This document shows positions 46,969 to 56,210 of a stretch of 64,000 nt of DNA, one piece after another. Source of the stretch: Nostoc sp. CHAB 5836. Lineage in GTDB: Bacteria; Cyanobacteriota; Cyanobacteriia; Cyanobacteriales; Nostocaceae. A program made the translations under genes and the position numbers. Under the pieces are notes generated by a model that made no database searches, was not told the DNA's origin, and saw only the letters and a list, made by a program, of their open reading frames with translations. The stretch is from assembly GCF_020829445.1 (NCBI RefSeq), contig NZ_JAIVFV010000007.1:1-64000 (forward strand), read 5' to 3'. How positions within the stretch are numbered: the stretch's first letter is position 1; every line of letters begins with the position of its first letter.

Positions 46969-47373
46969 CTAAGTCAATGGTTCCTCATCAACAATTTCGA
47001 CTGTTCTCGGAAAAGGGCCTTGGTGAGGGTCAGTAACGACTACTGGGCTAATATGATGTTTCAGTTTGAGTTTTAACTCATCTGAAATGGGCAATTCTTG
47101 AATTTCTTTGAGAAGAAATCTGACAGATTCAGTTTTGCTACGTTCTGTATAGACGAGCTTGAGAATGTTTTCAATTCCAAATCCCGCTATATATTCCCCT
47201 AGAACGGCTACCAGCCCAAGCAAGCCTAAACCTCCTAAGAGTCCGAAAGGCCCGCCCAGCGCTGAAAGCATAGCGACAACGGCAGCGACATTACCCCCTG
47301 CTGCACCCGTTGCTATTACGAAAAGTATGCCAGGAAGGCCTAAACCAGAAATTTTTTTGACGAGTTCATCCAT
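46969..47373 (-). CDS. Small glycine-rich membrane protein, unknown function
   Basis: A 134-residue protein, not recognised. It has two hydrophobic glycine-rich helices (LGLPGILFVIATGAAGG and GPFGLLGGLGLLGLVAVLGEY, about 10-70) and a charged C-terminal part (ELPISDELKLKLKHHI). Glycine zipper-like spacing suggests a membrane-inserting protein. It lies 128 bp after the LamG-patatin gene on the same strand, with a hairpin between them. It could be a partner of the patatin lipase or a pore-like effector; this is speculation from composition and position. Confidence 0.7.
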   Translation of the reverse strand: MDELVKKISGLGLPGILFVIATGAAGGNVAAVVAMLSALGGPFGLLGGLGLLGLVAVLGEYIAGFGIENILKLVYTERSKTESVRFLLKEIQELPISDELKLKLKHHISPVVVTDPHQGPFPRTVEIVDEEPLT

Positions 47374-47454
47374 TGTACTTACCTACAATCCTTATAAAGT
47401 GAAAACATGACTAAGAGAGTCATTACTAATTTCTTTTGTAAAGAAATTAAAAAT

Positions 47455-47492
47455 CTTACATCTTGCATCAGTTAGCTGGTGCAAGATGTAAG
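47455..47492 (-). terminator. 17-bp hairpin terminator after the LamG-patatin gene
   Basis: CTTACATCTTGCATCAG and CTGGTGCAAGATGTAAG pair with one mismatch. On the minus strand it is followed by ATTTTTAATTTC. It starts 9 bp past the stop of the gene at 47502. Confidence 0.75.
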
Positions 47493-47501
47493 GAATCTGA
47501 T

Positions 47502-49598
47502 TTATCCTAACAAAAGACTACACAGTTCATCGATTTGTTGACTTTTTTGAGATATTAGTCGATGGGCTATAGCTTGTAGCTGACGAGTATTTTGGAGTTT
47601 GGTATTATCTATTTCTTCTAGTTCACTATCTAACAATGTTTGAAAGCGATAATAAAAACTTTTAGCTTCTTGATCGCTAGGTTCAAACAACTGTTCTAAT
47701 TCTCCAGCTACCACTTCACTACTAGCATCAAACATAATATTTAAAAGCGGTCTTCCCCATTGCAAGAGTCCCCAATTTTTGACTTCTTTATAAGGGTGGA
47801 CACTCGTCAGCGAACCTGTACCTAAAGAAACTACTAAAATATCTTCTGTATTGAGGACTTTTTGTGCTTTTCGTTTACTACTAATTTGTGCTTCTAAAAT
47901 AGCTAAATGGGCTGGATTATTTGCAAATACTCCACCATCGATTAAAGTATAGCTGATGCCGCTATTGTGGGGGTTTACAAGCCGATGAGGAGCAAAATAA
48001 GTCGGAGTGGCACTAGTTGCTAATGCTGCATCTAGGAGCGAAAAACCTCCACATAATTTCTGAAAATTCTTAGATTCTATTTGCTGCTTTTCTAGTTGGT
48101 TTGTAAAAAATATCGGAATTCGCTGCTCGATATCGTAACTCGTTACAAAAACTTCTTTGAGATTATTTTCTATAGGGGCGTTACCAAAATATTTCCTGAA
48201 AATTTCTTCTTTGCTTTCAGAAGGGTATTTTGGCTGGAGAAATATATCCTCTAATGGGCCAAGTAGTCTTTCAAACAACGGCTCATAAAATATTTCTACC
48301 CCATACTCAAGAAATAACTGTAGGAGATCCTCAGCAGTGTATTCAGCTACTGGCAAGTTATCAGATACATCGGAACTTAATCGTGGTTTAGTTAGTCCAA
48401 GTGCTAAAATTCCGCCACTGGAAGTGCCAGTAATTAAATCAAACAAGCTGAATATAGGCTTTTGTGTCCGCCTTTCAATTTCTGATAGGAGTAATGCAGG
48501 AATAATGCCCCGAATACCGCCTCCATCAATGGAAAGTATTTTATATTTGGGACGGGCTTTTATATTCATGGTTTCTGGCGATTCCTCCTGAGTTAATATT
48601 TGTGCTTGTTGGATATTGACGGGATCTTCGGTTTGGTCTGTTTTGGTTTCCTGGTAATGTGGCTGGAGAGCGATCGCGGCTGGAATAATCTGGGATTCTT
48701 CGCTGTTTGTTTCTGTCTGTTGAATTTCCTTTGATTCGTCTTTATCGTTGCTTACTAACGATACTGTTGCTGCTAATAAATTTGTGGTTAGTGGTGAGAT
48801 ATTTTCTTCGGGAATAACTGCTGTATCAATTTTGATCTCTTCTTGAATATCTTCTTGATTGGATAACTCTGCTGCAAATGGAACTGGATTTAATGATTGT
48901 GTTGCAAATGGAATTTCTGCTAAAGTCCAAATAGGATTACCACGAAAATTTCCTTGATAGGACTTTCCAGTTTGGTTTTTGACAGTTGTACCTTGCCCTT
49001 CGTCTAATTTCCAGTAAGCCACTAATCCTTCCTCATCGCCGACTATTAGCCCACAACGATGAGTCTGGATTTGTGCTTGAGTACAGGGATAATTCCAAAG
49101 GCTAATGTTTGCTAATTGTCCTTTGAAATAGACTTGTTTGTGTAACGTTGCTCCCAGAGTTATAGAACTTGTGGCTTTGTTTAAAGATGAACCTCTAAGA
49201 GAATCGTTGTATTCATGATCGTCAAGATATACGGCTAGTTGACCACTATTAAAAACAATAGCAAAAAAATGCCATTGTCCTATAGTTAATTCTCCTTGCC
49301 CAAAGGTTTTGATACCCTTGCTAACACTTTCATCAATGTAGACATCTAGGCTTCCTGTTTCACTGATGCCGAATTCAAAATTATCACTGAATCTCTCTGA
49401 AGAACGGGCAAAAAATACATTGCGTGTTCCGTAACTAGTGGCTTTATTTGTTAGTTCATGTGGATTTACCCATCCTGAAACCGTAAAAGCTGAACTCCCT
49501 TGAGCGAAAATGCCGCCAATATCGTTTCTGCCAAAATCTATATAATCATTTACCCCATCAAATGTTAAAACTGTTTGTGTATTTTCTAGGTTGATCAC
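47502..49598 (-). CDS. LamG domain-patatin-like phospholipase fusion
   Basis: A 698-residue protein. The N-terminal about 210 residues are a LamG/concanavalin-like jelly roll (FDGVNDYIDFG, FTVSGWVNP, QWHFFAIVFNSGQLAVYLD, GLVAYWKLDEGQGT), a fold that binds sugars or other surfaces. A Glu/Thr-rich linker follows (about 240-345), then a patatin lipid acyl hydrolase (about 350-630): oxyanion loop DGGGIRG, nucleophile motif GTSSGG and catalytic Asp in LIDGGVFANNP. It likely cleaves phospholipid acyl chains at a target bound by LamG. No signal peptide is visible. It lies between the microviridin genes and a small membrane protein on the same strand. Confidence 0.88.
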   Translation of the reverse strand: MINLENTQTVLTFDGVNDYIDFGRNDIGGIFAQGSSAFTVSGWVNPHELTNKATSYGTRNVFFARSSERFSDNFEFGISETGSLDVYIDESVSKGIKTFGQGELTIGQWHFFAIVFNSGQLAVYLDDHEYNDSLRGSSLNKATSSITLGATLHKQVYFKGQLANISLWNYPCTQAQIQTHRCGLIVGDEEGLVAYWKLDEGQGTTVKNQTGKSYQGNFRGNPIWTLAEIPFATQSLNPVPFAAELSNQEDIQEEIKIDTAVIPEENISPLTTNLLAATVSLVSNDKDESKEIQQTETNSEESQIIPAAIALQPHYQETKTDQTEDPVNIQQAQILTQEESPETMNIKARPKYKILSIDGGGIRGIIPALLLSEIERRTQKPIFSLFDLITGTSSGGILALGLTKPRLSSDVSDNLPVAEYTAEDLLQLFLEYGVEIFYEPLFERLLGPLEDIFLQPKYPSESKEEIFRKYFGNAPIENNLKEVFVTSYDIEQRIPIFFTNQLEKQQIESKNFQKLCGGFSLLDAALATSATPTYFAPHRLVNPHNSGISYTLIDGGVFANNPAHLAILEAQISSKRKAQKVLNTEDILVVSLGTGSLTSVHPYKEVKNWGLLQWGRPLLNIMFDASSEVVAGELEQLFEPSDQEAKSFYYRFQTLLDSELEEIDNTKLQNTRQLQAIAHRLISQKSQQIDELCSLLLG

Positions 49599-49819
49599 AA
49601 GGGCTTAATCTCCAACTGTCAGTAACTCGTGCTTTTAAATCAAGGATTTAATATCAATAAAATTAATAAAGCAAATCTCACTAAAAACTTTCAAAGTGGT
49701 AGGTGATATAGACGCAAAATCGGCTACTTTCTTCTAGAGTACGCTACTGTAAAGTGTTTTTTAACTGAGTACTTATAGGATAGATAGAGGATAAGAAAAA
49801 TAGGACAAGGCTCAATTTC

Positions 49820-50797
49820 CTAATTTTTATTGGTCAGTAATACTTCTGCGATCGCCCGCGAAATGGGGTAGTGTGGTGAATATATCTCCATCCAAAAAAA
49901 TTCCCCGACTGGGTTAACTTCGAGGAATACATGCCGACCATCGGGGGTGACAATAATATCAATTGCTCCATAGTTTAAGCCAAAATAAGCCATCAGTTTG
50001 AGCAGTTTTTTCTCAATATCTTCTGGCAAATCGTAGGGGTGCCAATTTTTAACTAAGGCTCTCCCCTCTTTGCGCCAGTCATAAGTAGATCCTGACAAGC
50101 TTTGGGAATCAACTGCGGCAGTAAATACGCGGTGTCCAACAACAGTTATCCGCAACTCCAACGCCTTGGGCACATTTTCTTGAAAGGTCATTGGACAAAA
50201 ACGCAGTCCTTCCATATTCTCCAGATCATCATTTGTAACTGGAGTGGTAAACACAACGTTTTCTCGTCCCTGCTGATTATAAATAGCAAAGGAAGATAGC
50301 ATCTTGGTAACTATACCTTGGCTACACTCTTGAGCAAATTGCTTAACTTTTTCTGGATTGTTTGAAGTCAGAGTATGTGGAATTACAAGACCAACTTCTC
50401 GTGCAACTTGCAATTGTAGTTGCTTATTATTAGCCCGATCCACATTGAACATTTGATCAAAGTGAAATCCCTGAAGGCTGGCAATCATACCCCTGACTGT
50501 GGCGCGACATTCGTTAATTGACGCATCTCTGTATTGCTTGTCCATTGATTCGGGGATTTTTTCTCCGTAGCGCATCCGCCGATACCAAACTGAGGAGACC
50601 TCACTCAAATCTAGCTTCTGTTCGCCATCAGTAATAATTACTCGTTTAGTACCGCCGGAGTAAATATCTAGCTTGACTTCGGTGGGATATCTGTCTGTGT
50701 CAAACCGAAATGCTTTTTCTCCCCTAGCCTCAATTTCTTTAATGACTAGAGGAATGCTTTCGTTGTCTTTACTAAACGTGACTATTAATACGGTCAT
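49820..50797 (-). CDS. mdnC: Microviridin ATP-grasp ligase, MdnC/MvdD type (ester former)
   Basis: About 325 residues. It closely resembles MdnC/MvdD, the ATP-grasp ligase that makes the two omega-ester bonds (Thr-Asp and Ser-Glu) of microviridins. Visible family traits: MTVLIVTFSKDNESIPLVI at the start, FRFDTDRYPTEVKLD, WYRRMRYG, FCPMTFQENVPKALELRIT, GAIDIIVTPDGRHVFLEVNP and VGEFFWMEI near the end. I chose ATG 50797 because it matches the family start; an upstream frame to 50860 adds 21 odd residues that read through a spacer. It follows mdnB by 78 bp. It should bind the leader motif PFFARFLE of the precursor. In the known pathway it acts before MdnB. Confidence 0.92.
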   Translation of the reverse strand: MTVLIVTFSKDNESIPLVIKEIEARGEKAFRFDTDRYPTEVKLDIYSGGTKRVIITDGEQKLDLSEVSSVWYRRMRYGEKIPESMDKQYRDASINECRATVRGMIASLQGFHFDQMFNVDRANNKQLQLQVAREVGLVIPHTLTSNNPEKVKQFAQECSQGIVTKMLSSFAIYNQQGRENVVFTTPVTNDDLENMEGLRFCPMTFQENVPKALELRITVVGHRVFTAAVDSQSLSGSTYDWRKEGRALVKNWHPYDLPEDIEKKLLKLMAYFGLNYGAIDIIVTPDGRHVFLEVNPVGEFFWMEIYSPHYPISRAIAEVLLTNKN

Positions 50798-50875
50798 AAA
50801 AAGTATGAAGTGTGAAGTATGTAGACGCCTTTTGGGTGGCTTGCCGCAGGCTAATATCAAATATTGAATTTTTGA

Positions 50876-51868
50876 TTATTCATTCTTTCTTTGAAGTAGG
50901 GCGTCTGCGATCGCACTTGCAATGGGTAAGTCTAAATCCTTTTCCAGCATTCCCCACTCCCCCAGAGGGTTGATTTCCAAAAAAACGTATTCCCCTGATG
51001 GTGTGACGATGAAATCTAAAGAACCAAACAACAGCCCGAATTTCTCCATAAAGGCTTTGAGACGACGAACTACTTCATCAGGAAGCTGGTGGTGTTGCCA
51101 TGCGCCAACCTCAACACCTGGTTTACGCCAATCAACTTTGGCTCCCGCATACACATCTGCATTTAGCGCCCCCACAAATACATTACCATTCACATACACT
51201 ACCCGTAATTCCTGTTGCTTTGGAATTTGCTCTTGAAAAACCATTGGGCAATAGCGCAGTGATTCGGCATCTTGTAAGTCTTCTTCCTTGACGGTGCTGG
51301 TATACAGAAAAAACGAAGAGTTAGCTTCCATACTGCGGGAAAGAGTAGTTAAGAGCTTGCTTACCATTTTGCCGTTGACTTGCCCGAAAAACTCTCGTGC
51401 TGCTTGGGCTTTGTTGGTAACAAGAGTCTGGGGAATAACAAAACCTACTTCAGACGCAATCCGCAGTTGACGCAGCTTGTTACTTGCATAATCTATCCGC
51501 TCTAAATTATCTACCCACGTAGCTGCCTTCAGGCTGTCCCAAAAACCATCTAAAGTTGCAAGTGATTCTCTAACGCAAGCTTCTCGGAACTTTGGCGCTA
51601 ATTCTTGACTCAGTTTTGGTTCCCAAATACGGCGCATCCATACACCTTGCACCTGCTCTGTGCTAATAGAGCAGTTGTTACATTCTATAGTGTGGTAGCT
51701 TTTAGACTTCTCAAAATGTGCTGTTAATTGCACTTCTAGAGGAAACTTATCAGTATCTAGACGAAATGGTTGCACCCCTTTTTTTGATAAGGCTTCTGCC
51801 ACTCTATCTATTGTGAATAAATCACCACTGTGGGTGATTAATAAAACAACGTCACGAAACAGGTGCAT
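50876..51868 (-). CDS. mdnB: Microviridin ATP-grasp ligase, MdnB/MvdC type (amide former)
   Basis: A 330-residue ATP-grasp ligase like MdnB/MvdC, which closes the Lys-to-acidic residue lactam of microviridins. Traits: VVLLITHSGDLFTIDRVAEAL at the start, FRLDTDKFPLEVQL, GVWMRRIWEP, YCPMVFQEQIPKQQELRVV, GSLDFIVTPSGEYVFLEINP and LGEWGMLEKDL near the end. It differs clearly from the neighbouring MdnC-like gene, so the two have separate roles. It lies between the precursor gene and mdnC on the same strand (262 bp after the mdnA stop). No acetyltransferase (mdnD) is seen, so the product may be non-acetylated or modified by an enzyme elsewhere. Confidence 0.92.
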   Translation of the reverse strand: MHLFRDVVLLITHSGDLFTIDRVAEALSKKGVQPFRLDTDKFPLEVQLTAHFEKSKSYHTIECNNCSISTEQVQGVWMRRIWEPKLSQELAPKFREACVRESLATLDGFWDSLKAATWVDNLERIDYASNKLRQLRIASEVGFVIPQTLVTNKAQAAREFFGQVNGKMVSKLLTTLSRSMEANSSFFLYTSTVKEEDLQDAESLRYCPMVFQEQIPKQQELRVVYVNGNVFVGALNADVYAGAKVDWRKPGVEVGAWQHHQLPDEVVRRLKAFMEKFGLLFGSLDFIVTPSGEYVFLEINPLGEWGMLEKDLDLPIASAIADALLQRKNE

Positions 51869-52130
51869 AGATATTTTTTATAATTATTTTAGGGATAGCT
51901 ATTAATTAATAGCAAAATAACTGCTTTCTATAACCCAAACTTTTTGAAGAATTTAGGTAGCTAGAAAAAGCAATCACCTCCATGTTATGGACAAGGTAAG
52001 ATGAAAGCGATCGCGTTTCTATGAGTAATTTTCAGTTATTTGATAACTGCTACTCTATATAAATTAGAATTCAGCAAATTACGAGGTATCTTTCCGATAA
52101 TAAAGGTATTTTCAGATGTAAAAGAATAAA

Positions 52131-52265
52131 TTATTTATCTTCCAAATCTGAAGGAAACTTGTAAGTCCAAGGAACCTCTGTTCCTTCAGTAGCTTGCTCT
52201 TCCAAGAAACGCGCAAAGAATGGTATCGCTAAGACATCCACTGTTTTGGCTGTGTTTGTAGGCAT
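52131..52265 (-). CDS. mdnA: Microviridin precursor peptide
   Basis: A 44-residue ribosomal precursor. The leader has the conserved recognition helix PFFARFLEEQ (residues 15-24). The core ends TYKFPSDLEDK (34-44), fitting the microviridin consensus TxKxPSDx(E/D)(E/D): Thr34, Lys36, Ser39, Asp40, Glu42 and Asp43 are the crosslinking residues. Microviridins are tricyclic serine-protease inhibitors. ATG 52265 is chosen because AAGGGAA lies just upstream; the frame is open to 52322 but that adds residues encoded by the neighbouring MITE edge. The final residue is Lys, and position 43 is Asp where many known members have Glu. A MITE ends 44 bp before the start codon. Confidence 0.93.
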   Translation of the reverse strand: MPTNTAKTVDVLAIPFFARFLEEQATEGTEVPWTYKFPSDLEDK

Positions 52266-52308
52266 AGAGTTTCCCTTAAAGTAAATTGGTGTTTCCATTA
52301 CAGATATA

Positions 52309-52577
52309 CAGGGTAAGGGCATCTAATTTTGTAGCTCTTGATACAGACAAAAAGCTTAAAGCTTTATCTAAATATCAATTTTTCATTCAAAATCGGACGA
52401 ATTGTCGTAAATGATTGAAAAAACATGGTTCAAACAGTTTTTTATGTTTTCAATTCATATAAAGACAAAAATGTCAATCCCACCCCTTGGCTAAGTGTAG
52501 TAATTTTGAACTTATTTGTGCTTTGGGTGAACCCCAAAACTACCGTGTCAATAGGGTTTGAGATGCACTTACCCTGT
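52309..52577. mobile_element. MITE-like element, 269 bp, inserted upstream of mdnA
   Basis: Inverted ends CAGGGTAAGGGCATCT (left) and AGATGCACTTACCCTGT (right) pair with one mismatch. A 9-bp direct repeat ACAGATATA flanks it (52300-52308 and 52578-52586), a likely target-site duplication. A similar end lies at 14742-14759 in the broken amidase. The 64-residue plus frame at 52425 shows no transposase motif. It lies in the expected mdnA promoter region. Confidence 0.75.
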
Positions 52578-52611
52578 ACAGATATATCAGTAATTAAATA
52601 TATTTTCAAGG

Positions 52612-52672
52612 TCAGTTAAGACAGTTAAGTAGTAATTATTCTCAGGTATTCAAGAAATTTAAGAAAGTTAAG
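52612..52672. repeat. GTTAAG iterons
   Basis: GTCAGTTAAGACAGTTAAG at 52612, then TTTAAGAAAGTTAAGAAA at 52659. Related to the 9-bp repeats at 14604 (other strand) and 42565. It lies between mdnA (52265) and the DUF928 gene (52872). Confidence 0.55.
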
Positions 52673-52871
52673 AAAAAGTTATTCAATAATTATAACTGTT
52701 GAGTAATCAATATTACCCACATTCCGCACCCTAACTGTCATGTAAGGGTTTTTACGGAGAATTTGTCCCTTGAAATAGAGTAAATTTTTACCTAATTTGT
52801 GGAAACAGTCATATTTTTTTACCGAGTCTAAGTGAAATTTCGATTCTCAATAAAAGGAATTAATAACAAGC

Positions 52872-53720
52872 TTATTTTGGCACGGTGATGCCTTTCACCC
52901 CTAACTGCTTTGTATTAGATTGACAACATTTTATAAGGGGTTGTTTAGCTAAATTCTCTAAATCTACCGATTTAAGCAAATTCATCCACTCCATCGCTAG
53001 AGTTGGATCTTCAGGTTTGCTAAGACGCAATTCAGCCAAAGTAGTCAAGGCATCGTACCAAATACCATTCTCGCCATAAAGGTTTAGCCGTTGCTGAGGA
53101 GTTGCTTGCTTCAAGCTATCTACTAATTTAGGATTTGGATTAACCCGTTGCACCCATCCTTCCACATACTCTCGTTTTGGAGGTTGTTGTGGATTACAAA
53201 TGACTTTTATCTTGAAAAACCAGTGATACATCTTGTCTACTTGCAATGAGGGAGTATTTGCGTTTAAGCGAATGCTAATAATTCCTGGTACTTCTGGTAT
53301 TGTTACTATTGTTCGGTAAAAAGTTTGACTTTGTTTACTTGACTCATCTTTGATAACAAACTCAATGGAATCAATTAGAGATTTTTGATAGGGGACAAAA
53401 AACCAAAAAGTTGGATATTCCTGATTCGTCAGTCCCCAAACTTTAGTAACAGCAATAGCTTCTGTTTGTCCTTGATTGACTATCTCTTTGTATACAGGTA
53501 CAAGTGCAACTATAGATTGATTCCCAACACTACAACCACGACTTGCAGCCCCTCCGCGATCGCCTGCTGCACCCCTGTCTGGAGGAGGCGGAGGAGGCGA
53601 AAATTTCTTAGGAGTAGCCGCAACTGGTGTCATCGAAATCATGGGAGAATAGCCGATAATTCCCAACAAAGTCATTCCCAATGCAGCGATTAATTGTATT
53701 TTTTGCAAATGGCTTTTCAT
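52872..53720 (-). CDS. DUF928 family exported protein, locus 2
   Basis: A 282-residue DUF928 protein. It has an N-terminal signal-like helix (IQLIAALGMTLLGIIGY), a proline-rich piece (FSPPPPPPDRG) and the core SIVALVPVY, PTFWFFVPY, LQVDKMYHWFFKIKVIC, YVEGWVQRV and GIWYDALTTLAELR. It is the last gene of an operon with a CHAT-CHASE2 gene (57-bp gap), DUF1822 and a sigma factor. It is paralogous to the gene at 22616. Likely periplasmic, so it could present a signal to the outward-facing CHASE2 domain; this is inference. Confidence 0.88.
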   Translation of the reverse strand: MKSHLQKIQLIAALGMTLLGIIGYSPMISMTPVAATPKKFSPPPPPPDRGAAGDRGGAASRGCSVGNQSIVALVPVYKEIVNQGQTEAIAVTKVWGLTNQEYPTFWFFVPYQKSLIDSIEFVIKDESSKQSQTFYRTIVTIPEVPGIISIRLNANTPSLQVDKMYHWFFKIKVICNPQQPPKREYVEGWVQRVNPNPKLVDSLKQATPQQRLNLYGENGIWYDALTTLAELRLSKPEDPTLAMEWMNLLKSVDLENLAKQPLIKCCQSNTKQLGVKGITVPK

Positions 53721-53777
53721 AAAACCTCCTAACTACTGTCTGCTGAACGGCGATTTTCATGCTTCAAATGGGCGTTA

Positions 53778-56159
53778 TTATGAATTTTTAAATTTTATGT
53801 TTAAGTAAGTTGTAGCTATTAAACTATTACCTACTAAAGCCAACATAGCAGGAATCAGGGGAACCCAACAACTATATACAATTAAAAATATAAAACAGCT
53901 AACGTATAAACTGAGAATCGCTATTCCTCCTGCCAAGGTTAAGTAAATGAATCGGTGCAGATAAGCAGTAAACAAACCGCCTAAAAAAGACCAACCCCAA
54001 ATCCAAATTACCTCACCCCAAAGCGGCCAAGTCCACAACAGAGGTTTTTCGTCCAAAGCAGCACTGAGCAGTTGACTGACCATTTGGGCTTGTAAAAATA
54101 CTCCTGGTATTGCCTGTAATTTTCCTTGAGGAGTGATGTAGGGAGTTAACCAGTAATCACCAAAAGTTTCTGCTGTTGTGCCAATAATGACTATTTTATC
54201 TTTGACTGCATTGGCATTTAGCTTACCCCTTAGCACTTGTTGTAAGGTCATACTTGGTGCGTTGGCGAAGCCTGCCGAAGGTATCGCTTCTGGTGAAGGA
54301 GAAGAACGATAATTTAATAAAATTTGGTGTCCCAAAGCATCAACCCTTTGATAACCTCCGGTATGAGCTTCTATTGGTTTAAATTTCACCTTCCCTAATT
54401 GCCACGCGCCATCAGGGGTAAATTGCAACCGAATTCCTTTCGTATACAGGTAACGCAGCGCAAGTTGAACATTCAAGGCATAGGGCGCAGTACAAGGAGA
54501 TGAGGGCGCAGGAGTTAATGCTAACAGATGGCGACGCACAACATTATCTGAATCGATGGCAATATCGCTAAAACCGAGACTATGTGAAGAAAGTTCTGGG
54601 GGTGGTTTTACACCTGGTTTTCCTGCTTGAGAATCGCTGAGTTGACACACCCCGACAAAGCGATCGCTTTTTCGCATCCTTGCTGCCAATGCTGGATAAT
54701 CCTTATCCACTGGATAATCTCGGTATATATCCAAACCAATAACTTGTGGTTGATATGCCTCTAATTTTTCTAACAGTTGGGCAAGTGATTTGTCTGACAA
54801 CGAACCTTGAGGTTTTTCCGATTTTTGCGCCTGGACATCTTCTTCAGTCACAGTGACAATCAGTAGGCGTGAATCTGGTTTTTCAGGAGGACGCAAGCGT
54901 ACCAGTTGATCAAATGCACTTAACTCTAATGGTTGCAGCACACCCAAATACCTTACCCCGATTAATATTCCAGTTACTACTATGCTCGCCAGTAAGATCG
55001 ATGAGAAGCCAAGCCGATTTGTGGTTCCTCTAACAGGCGTGGTTTGAGACAAAGATGCCGTTGAATTGGGTGTATTTCTAAACAATTCCCCCCAATTCAA
55101 CGGCATCTCAGCCGGATTTTGAAAGATGACAGGCAACCATGTAGCGCAGGGAAATTGGTTTTCTAGTCCCTGTAACCTTTCTCGTGCTTCCCTTACGGCT
55201 AAATACAAAGAGCCTCCCCGCGTGAAAGCTTCCAAAAAATACTTTAAAAACTGCTGCGCCACGCGATCGGGTACAGGCTCTCGCATCACGATAATTTGAG
55301 GAATATGTAAATCTGCAAACTCCCATGCCAATCCCAAGCCATCACAGGAATTGAAAATCGCTAGTTGTAAACCTCGTTCTACTGCCTTTTTCAAGGCATA
55401 CTTTAACTGGCTAATTGTTAAACTTTCTGTTTGATTGATGTAGATTTTTCCTGTTTGATTCGTTTCCTGGGTAGAACTATGTCCGGCGAAAAATAGAATC
55501 TGCCAATTCTGCTCCCATAGCTGGTCAGTAAGGTCAAGGCATTGTGGTTCAACTAAAAAAGTGATATCTGTATTGGGTAACAAATTAAGTAGCGCCTGGT
55601 CTGCTTTGGTATCAATACCTTGACTGTTACCCAAAATCGCTAAGATTTTTACTTTGTCGGATGTAGTTGCTATGCGGTTAAGGTTGACTTGTTCGTAGGC
55701 ATGAGCGCTCAGGGCTATTTCCGCCTGGGGATAGCGTTCTAGCAAATCCCAAAGATGCCAGGGGAATTTCTGTAATCGCAGGTCTTTGGTTTGTAAAAGC
55801 ACCCGAATATTATCCGCAAGCATGAGTTTTTCTAACAATTTCTCGCGGATGGAACGAAAGGAATCGGAAGCAAGCCAAGTATTAAAACTTACTTTAAATT
55901 CCTCACTCACCTGCTGGCAGTATTCTAGACTGGGAACTTGATTAAGTTCTTTAGGTAGACCAATGGGACGAGATGGCAACTTTAAATTACGATAAATAGA
56001 TTGCCAACGATGATAATCGCGGAGAATTCCTGGGTTGGGGGGAAGCTCACCTGTGATTTCCACAGTCGGGCGGACATTTTCATCGCCAATCTGTAGAGTC
56101 ACGGTAAACCCTTGTTCAAAGTTTCCCTCCCCTAACTTTAAGATGATTAACTTGTCCAC
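53778..56159 (-). CDS. Membrane CHAT protease with CHASE2 sensor domain, locus 2
   Basis: A 793-residue paralogue of the protein at 36775. The CHAT domain has His227 (LFFAGHS) and Cys272 (FNSCDGLGLA). A membrane helix lies near 390-410 (ILLASIVVTGILIGVRYLG), the CHASE2 sensor at about 410-680 (LLIVTVTEEDVQ, VIGLDIYRDYP, KDKIVIIGTTAETFGDYW), and about three C-terminal helices follow. It should face the cell outside with CHASE2 and the cytoplasm with the protease. The upstream DUF1822 gene is 625 bp away instead of 66 bp as in locus 1, because nested MITEs have been inserted. DUF928 follows directly. Confidence 0.9.
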   Translation of the reverse strand: MDKLIILKLGEGNFEQGFTVTLQIGDENVRPTVEITGELPPNPGILRDYHRWQSIYRNLKLPSRPIGLPKELNQVPSLEYCQQVSEEFKVSFNTWLASDSFRSIREKLLEKLMLADNIRVLLQTKDLRLQKFPWHLWDLLERYPQAEIALSAHAYEQVNLNRIATTSDKVKILAILGNSQGIDTKADQALLNLLPNTDITFLVEPQCLDLTDQLWEQNWQILFFAGHSSTQETNQTGKIYINQTESLTISQLKYALKKAVERGLQLAIFNSCDGLGLAWEFADLHIPQIIVMREPVPDRVAQQFLKYFLEAFTRGGSLYLAVREARERLQGLENQFPCATWLPVIFQNPAEMPLNWGELFRNTPNSTASLSQTTPVRGTTNRLGFSSILLASIVVTGILIGVRYLGVLQPLELSAFDQLVRLRPPEKPDSRLLIVTVTEEDVQAQKSEKPQGSLSDKSLAQLLEKLEAYQPQVIGLDIYRDYPVDKDYPALAARMRKSDRFVGVCQLSDSQAGKPGVKPPPELSSHSLGFSDIAIDSDNVVRRHLLALTPAPSSPCTAPYALNVQLALRYLYTKGIRLQFTPDGAWQLGKVKFKPIEAHTGGYQRVDALGHQILLNYRSSPSPEAIPSAGFANAPSMTLQQVLRGKLNANAVKDKIVIIGTTAETFGDYWLTPYITPQGKLQAIPGVFLQAQMVSQLLSAALDEKPLLWTWPLWGEVIWIWGWSFLGGLFTAYLHRFIYLTLAGGIAILSLYVSCFIFLIVYSCWVPLIPAMLALVGNSLIATTYLNIKFKNS

Positions 56160-56210
56160 AGCTAGTTCTCCCTAGATGTTGAGTATGCCCGTAGGGGCAC
56201 GGCACTGATC

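Noticed and set aside
52425-52619. 64-residue plus frame in the mdnA upstream region
   Set aside because: It lies almost wholly inside the MITE and shows no transposase motif.
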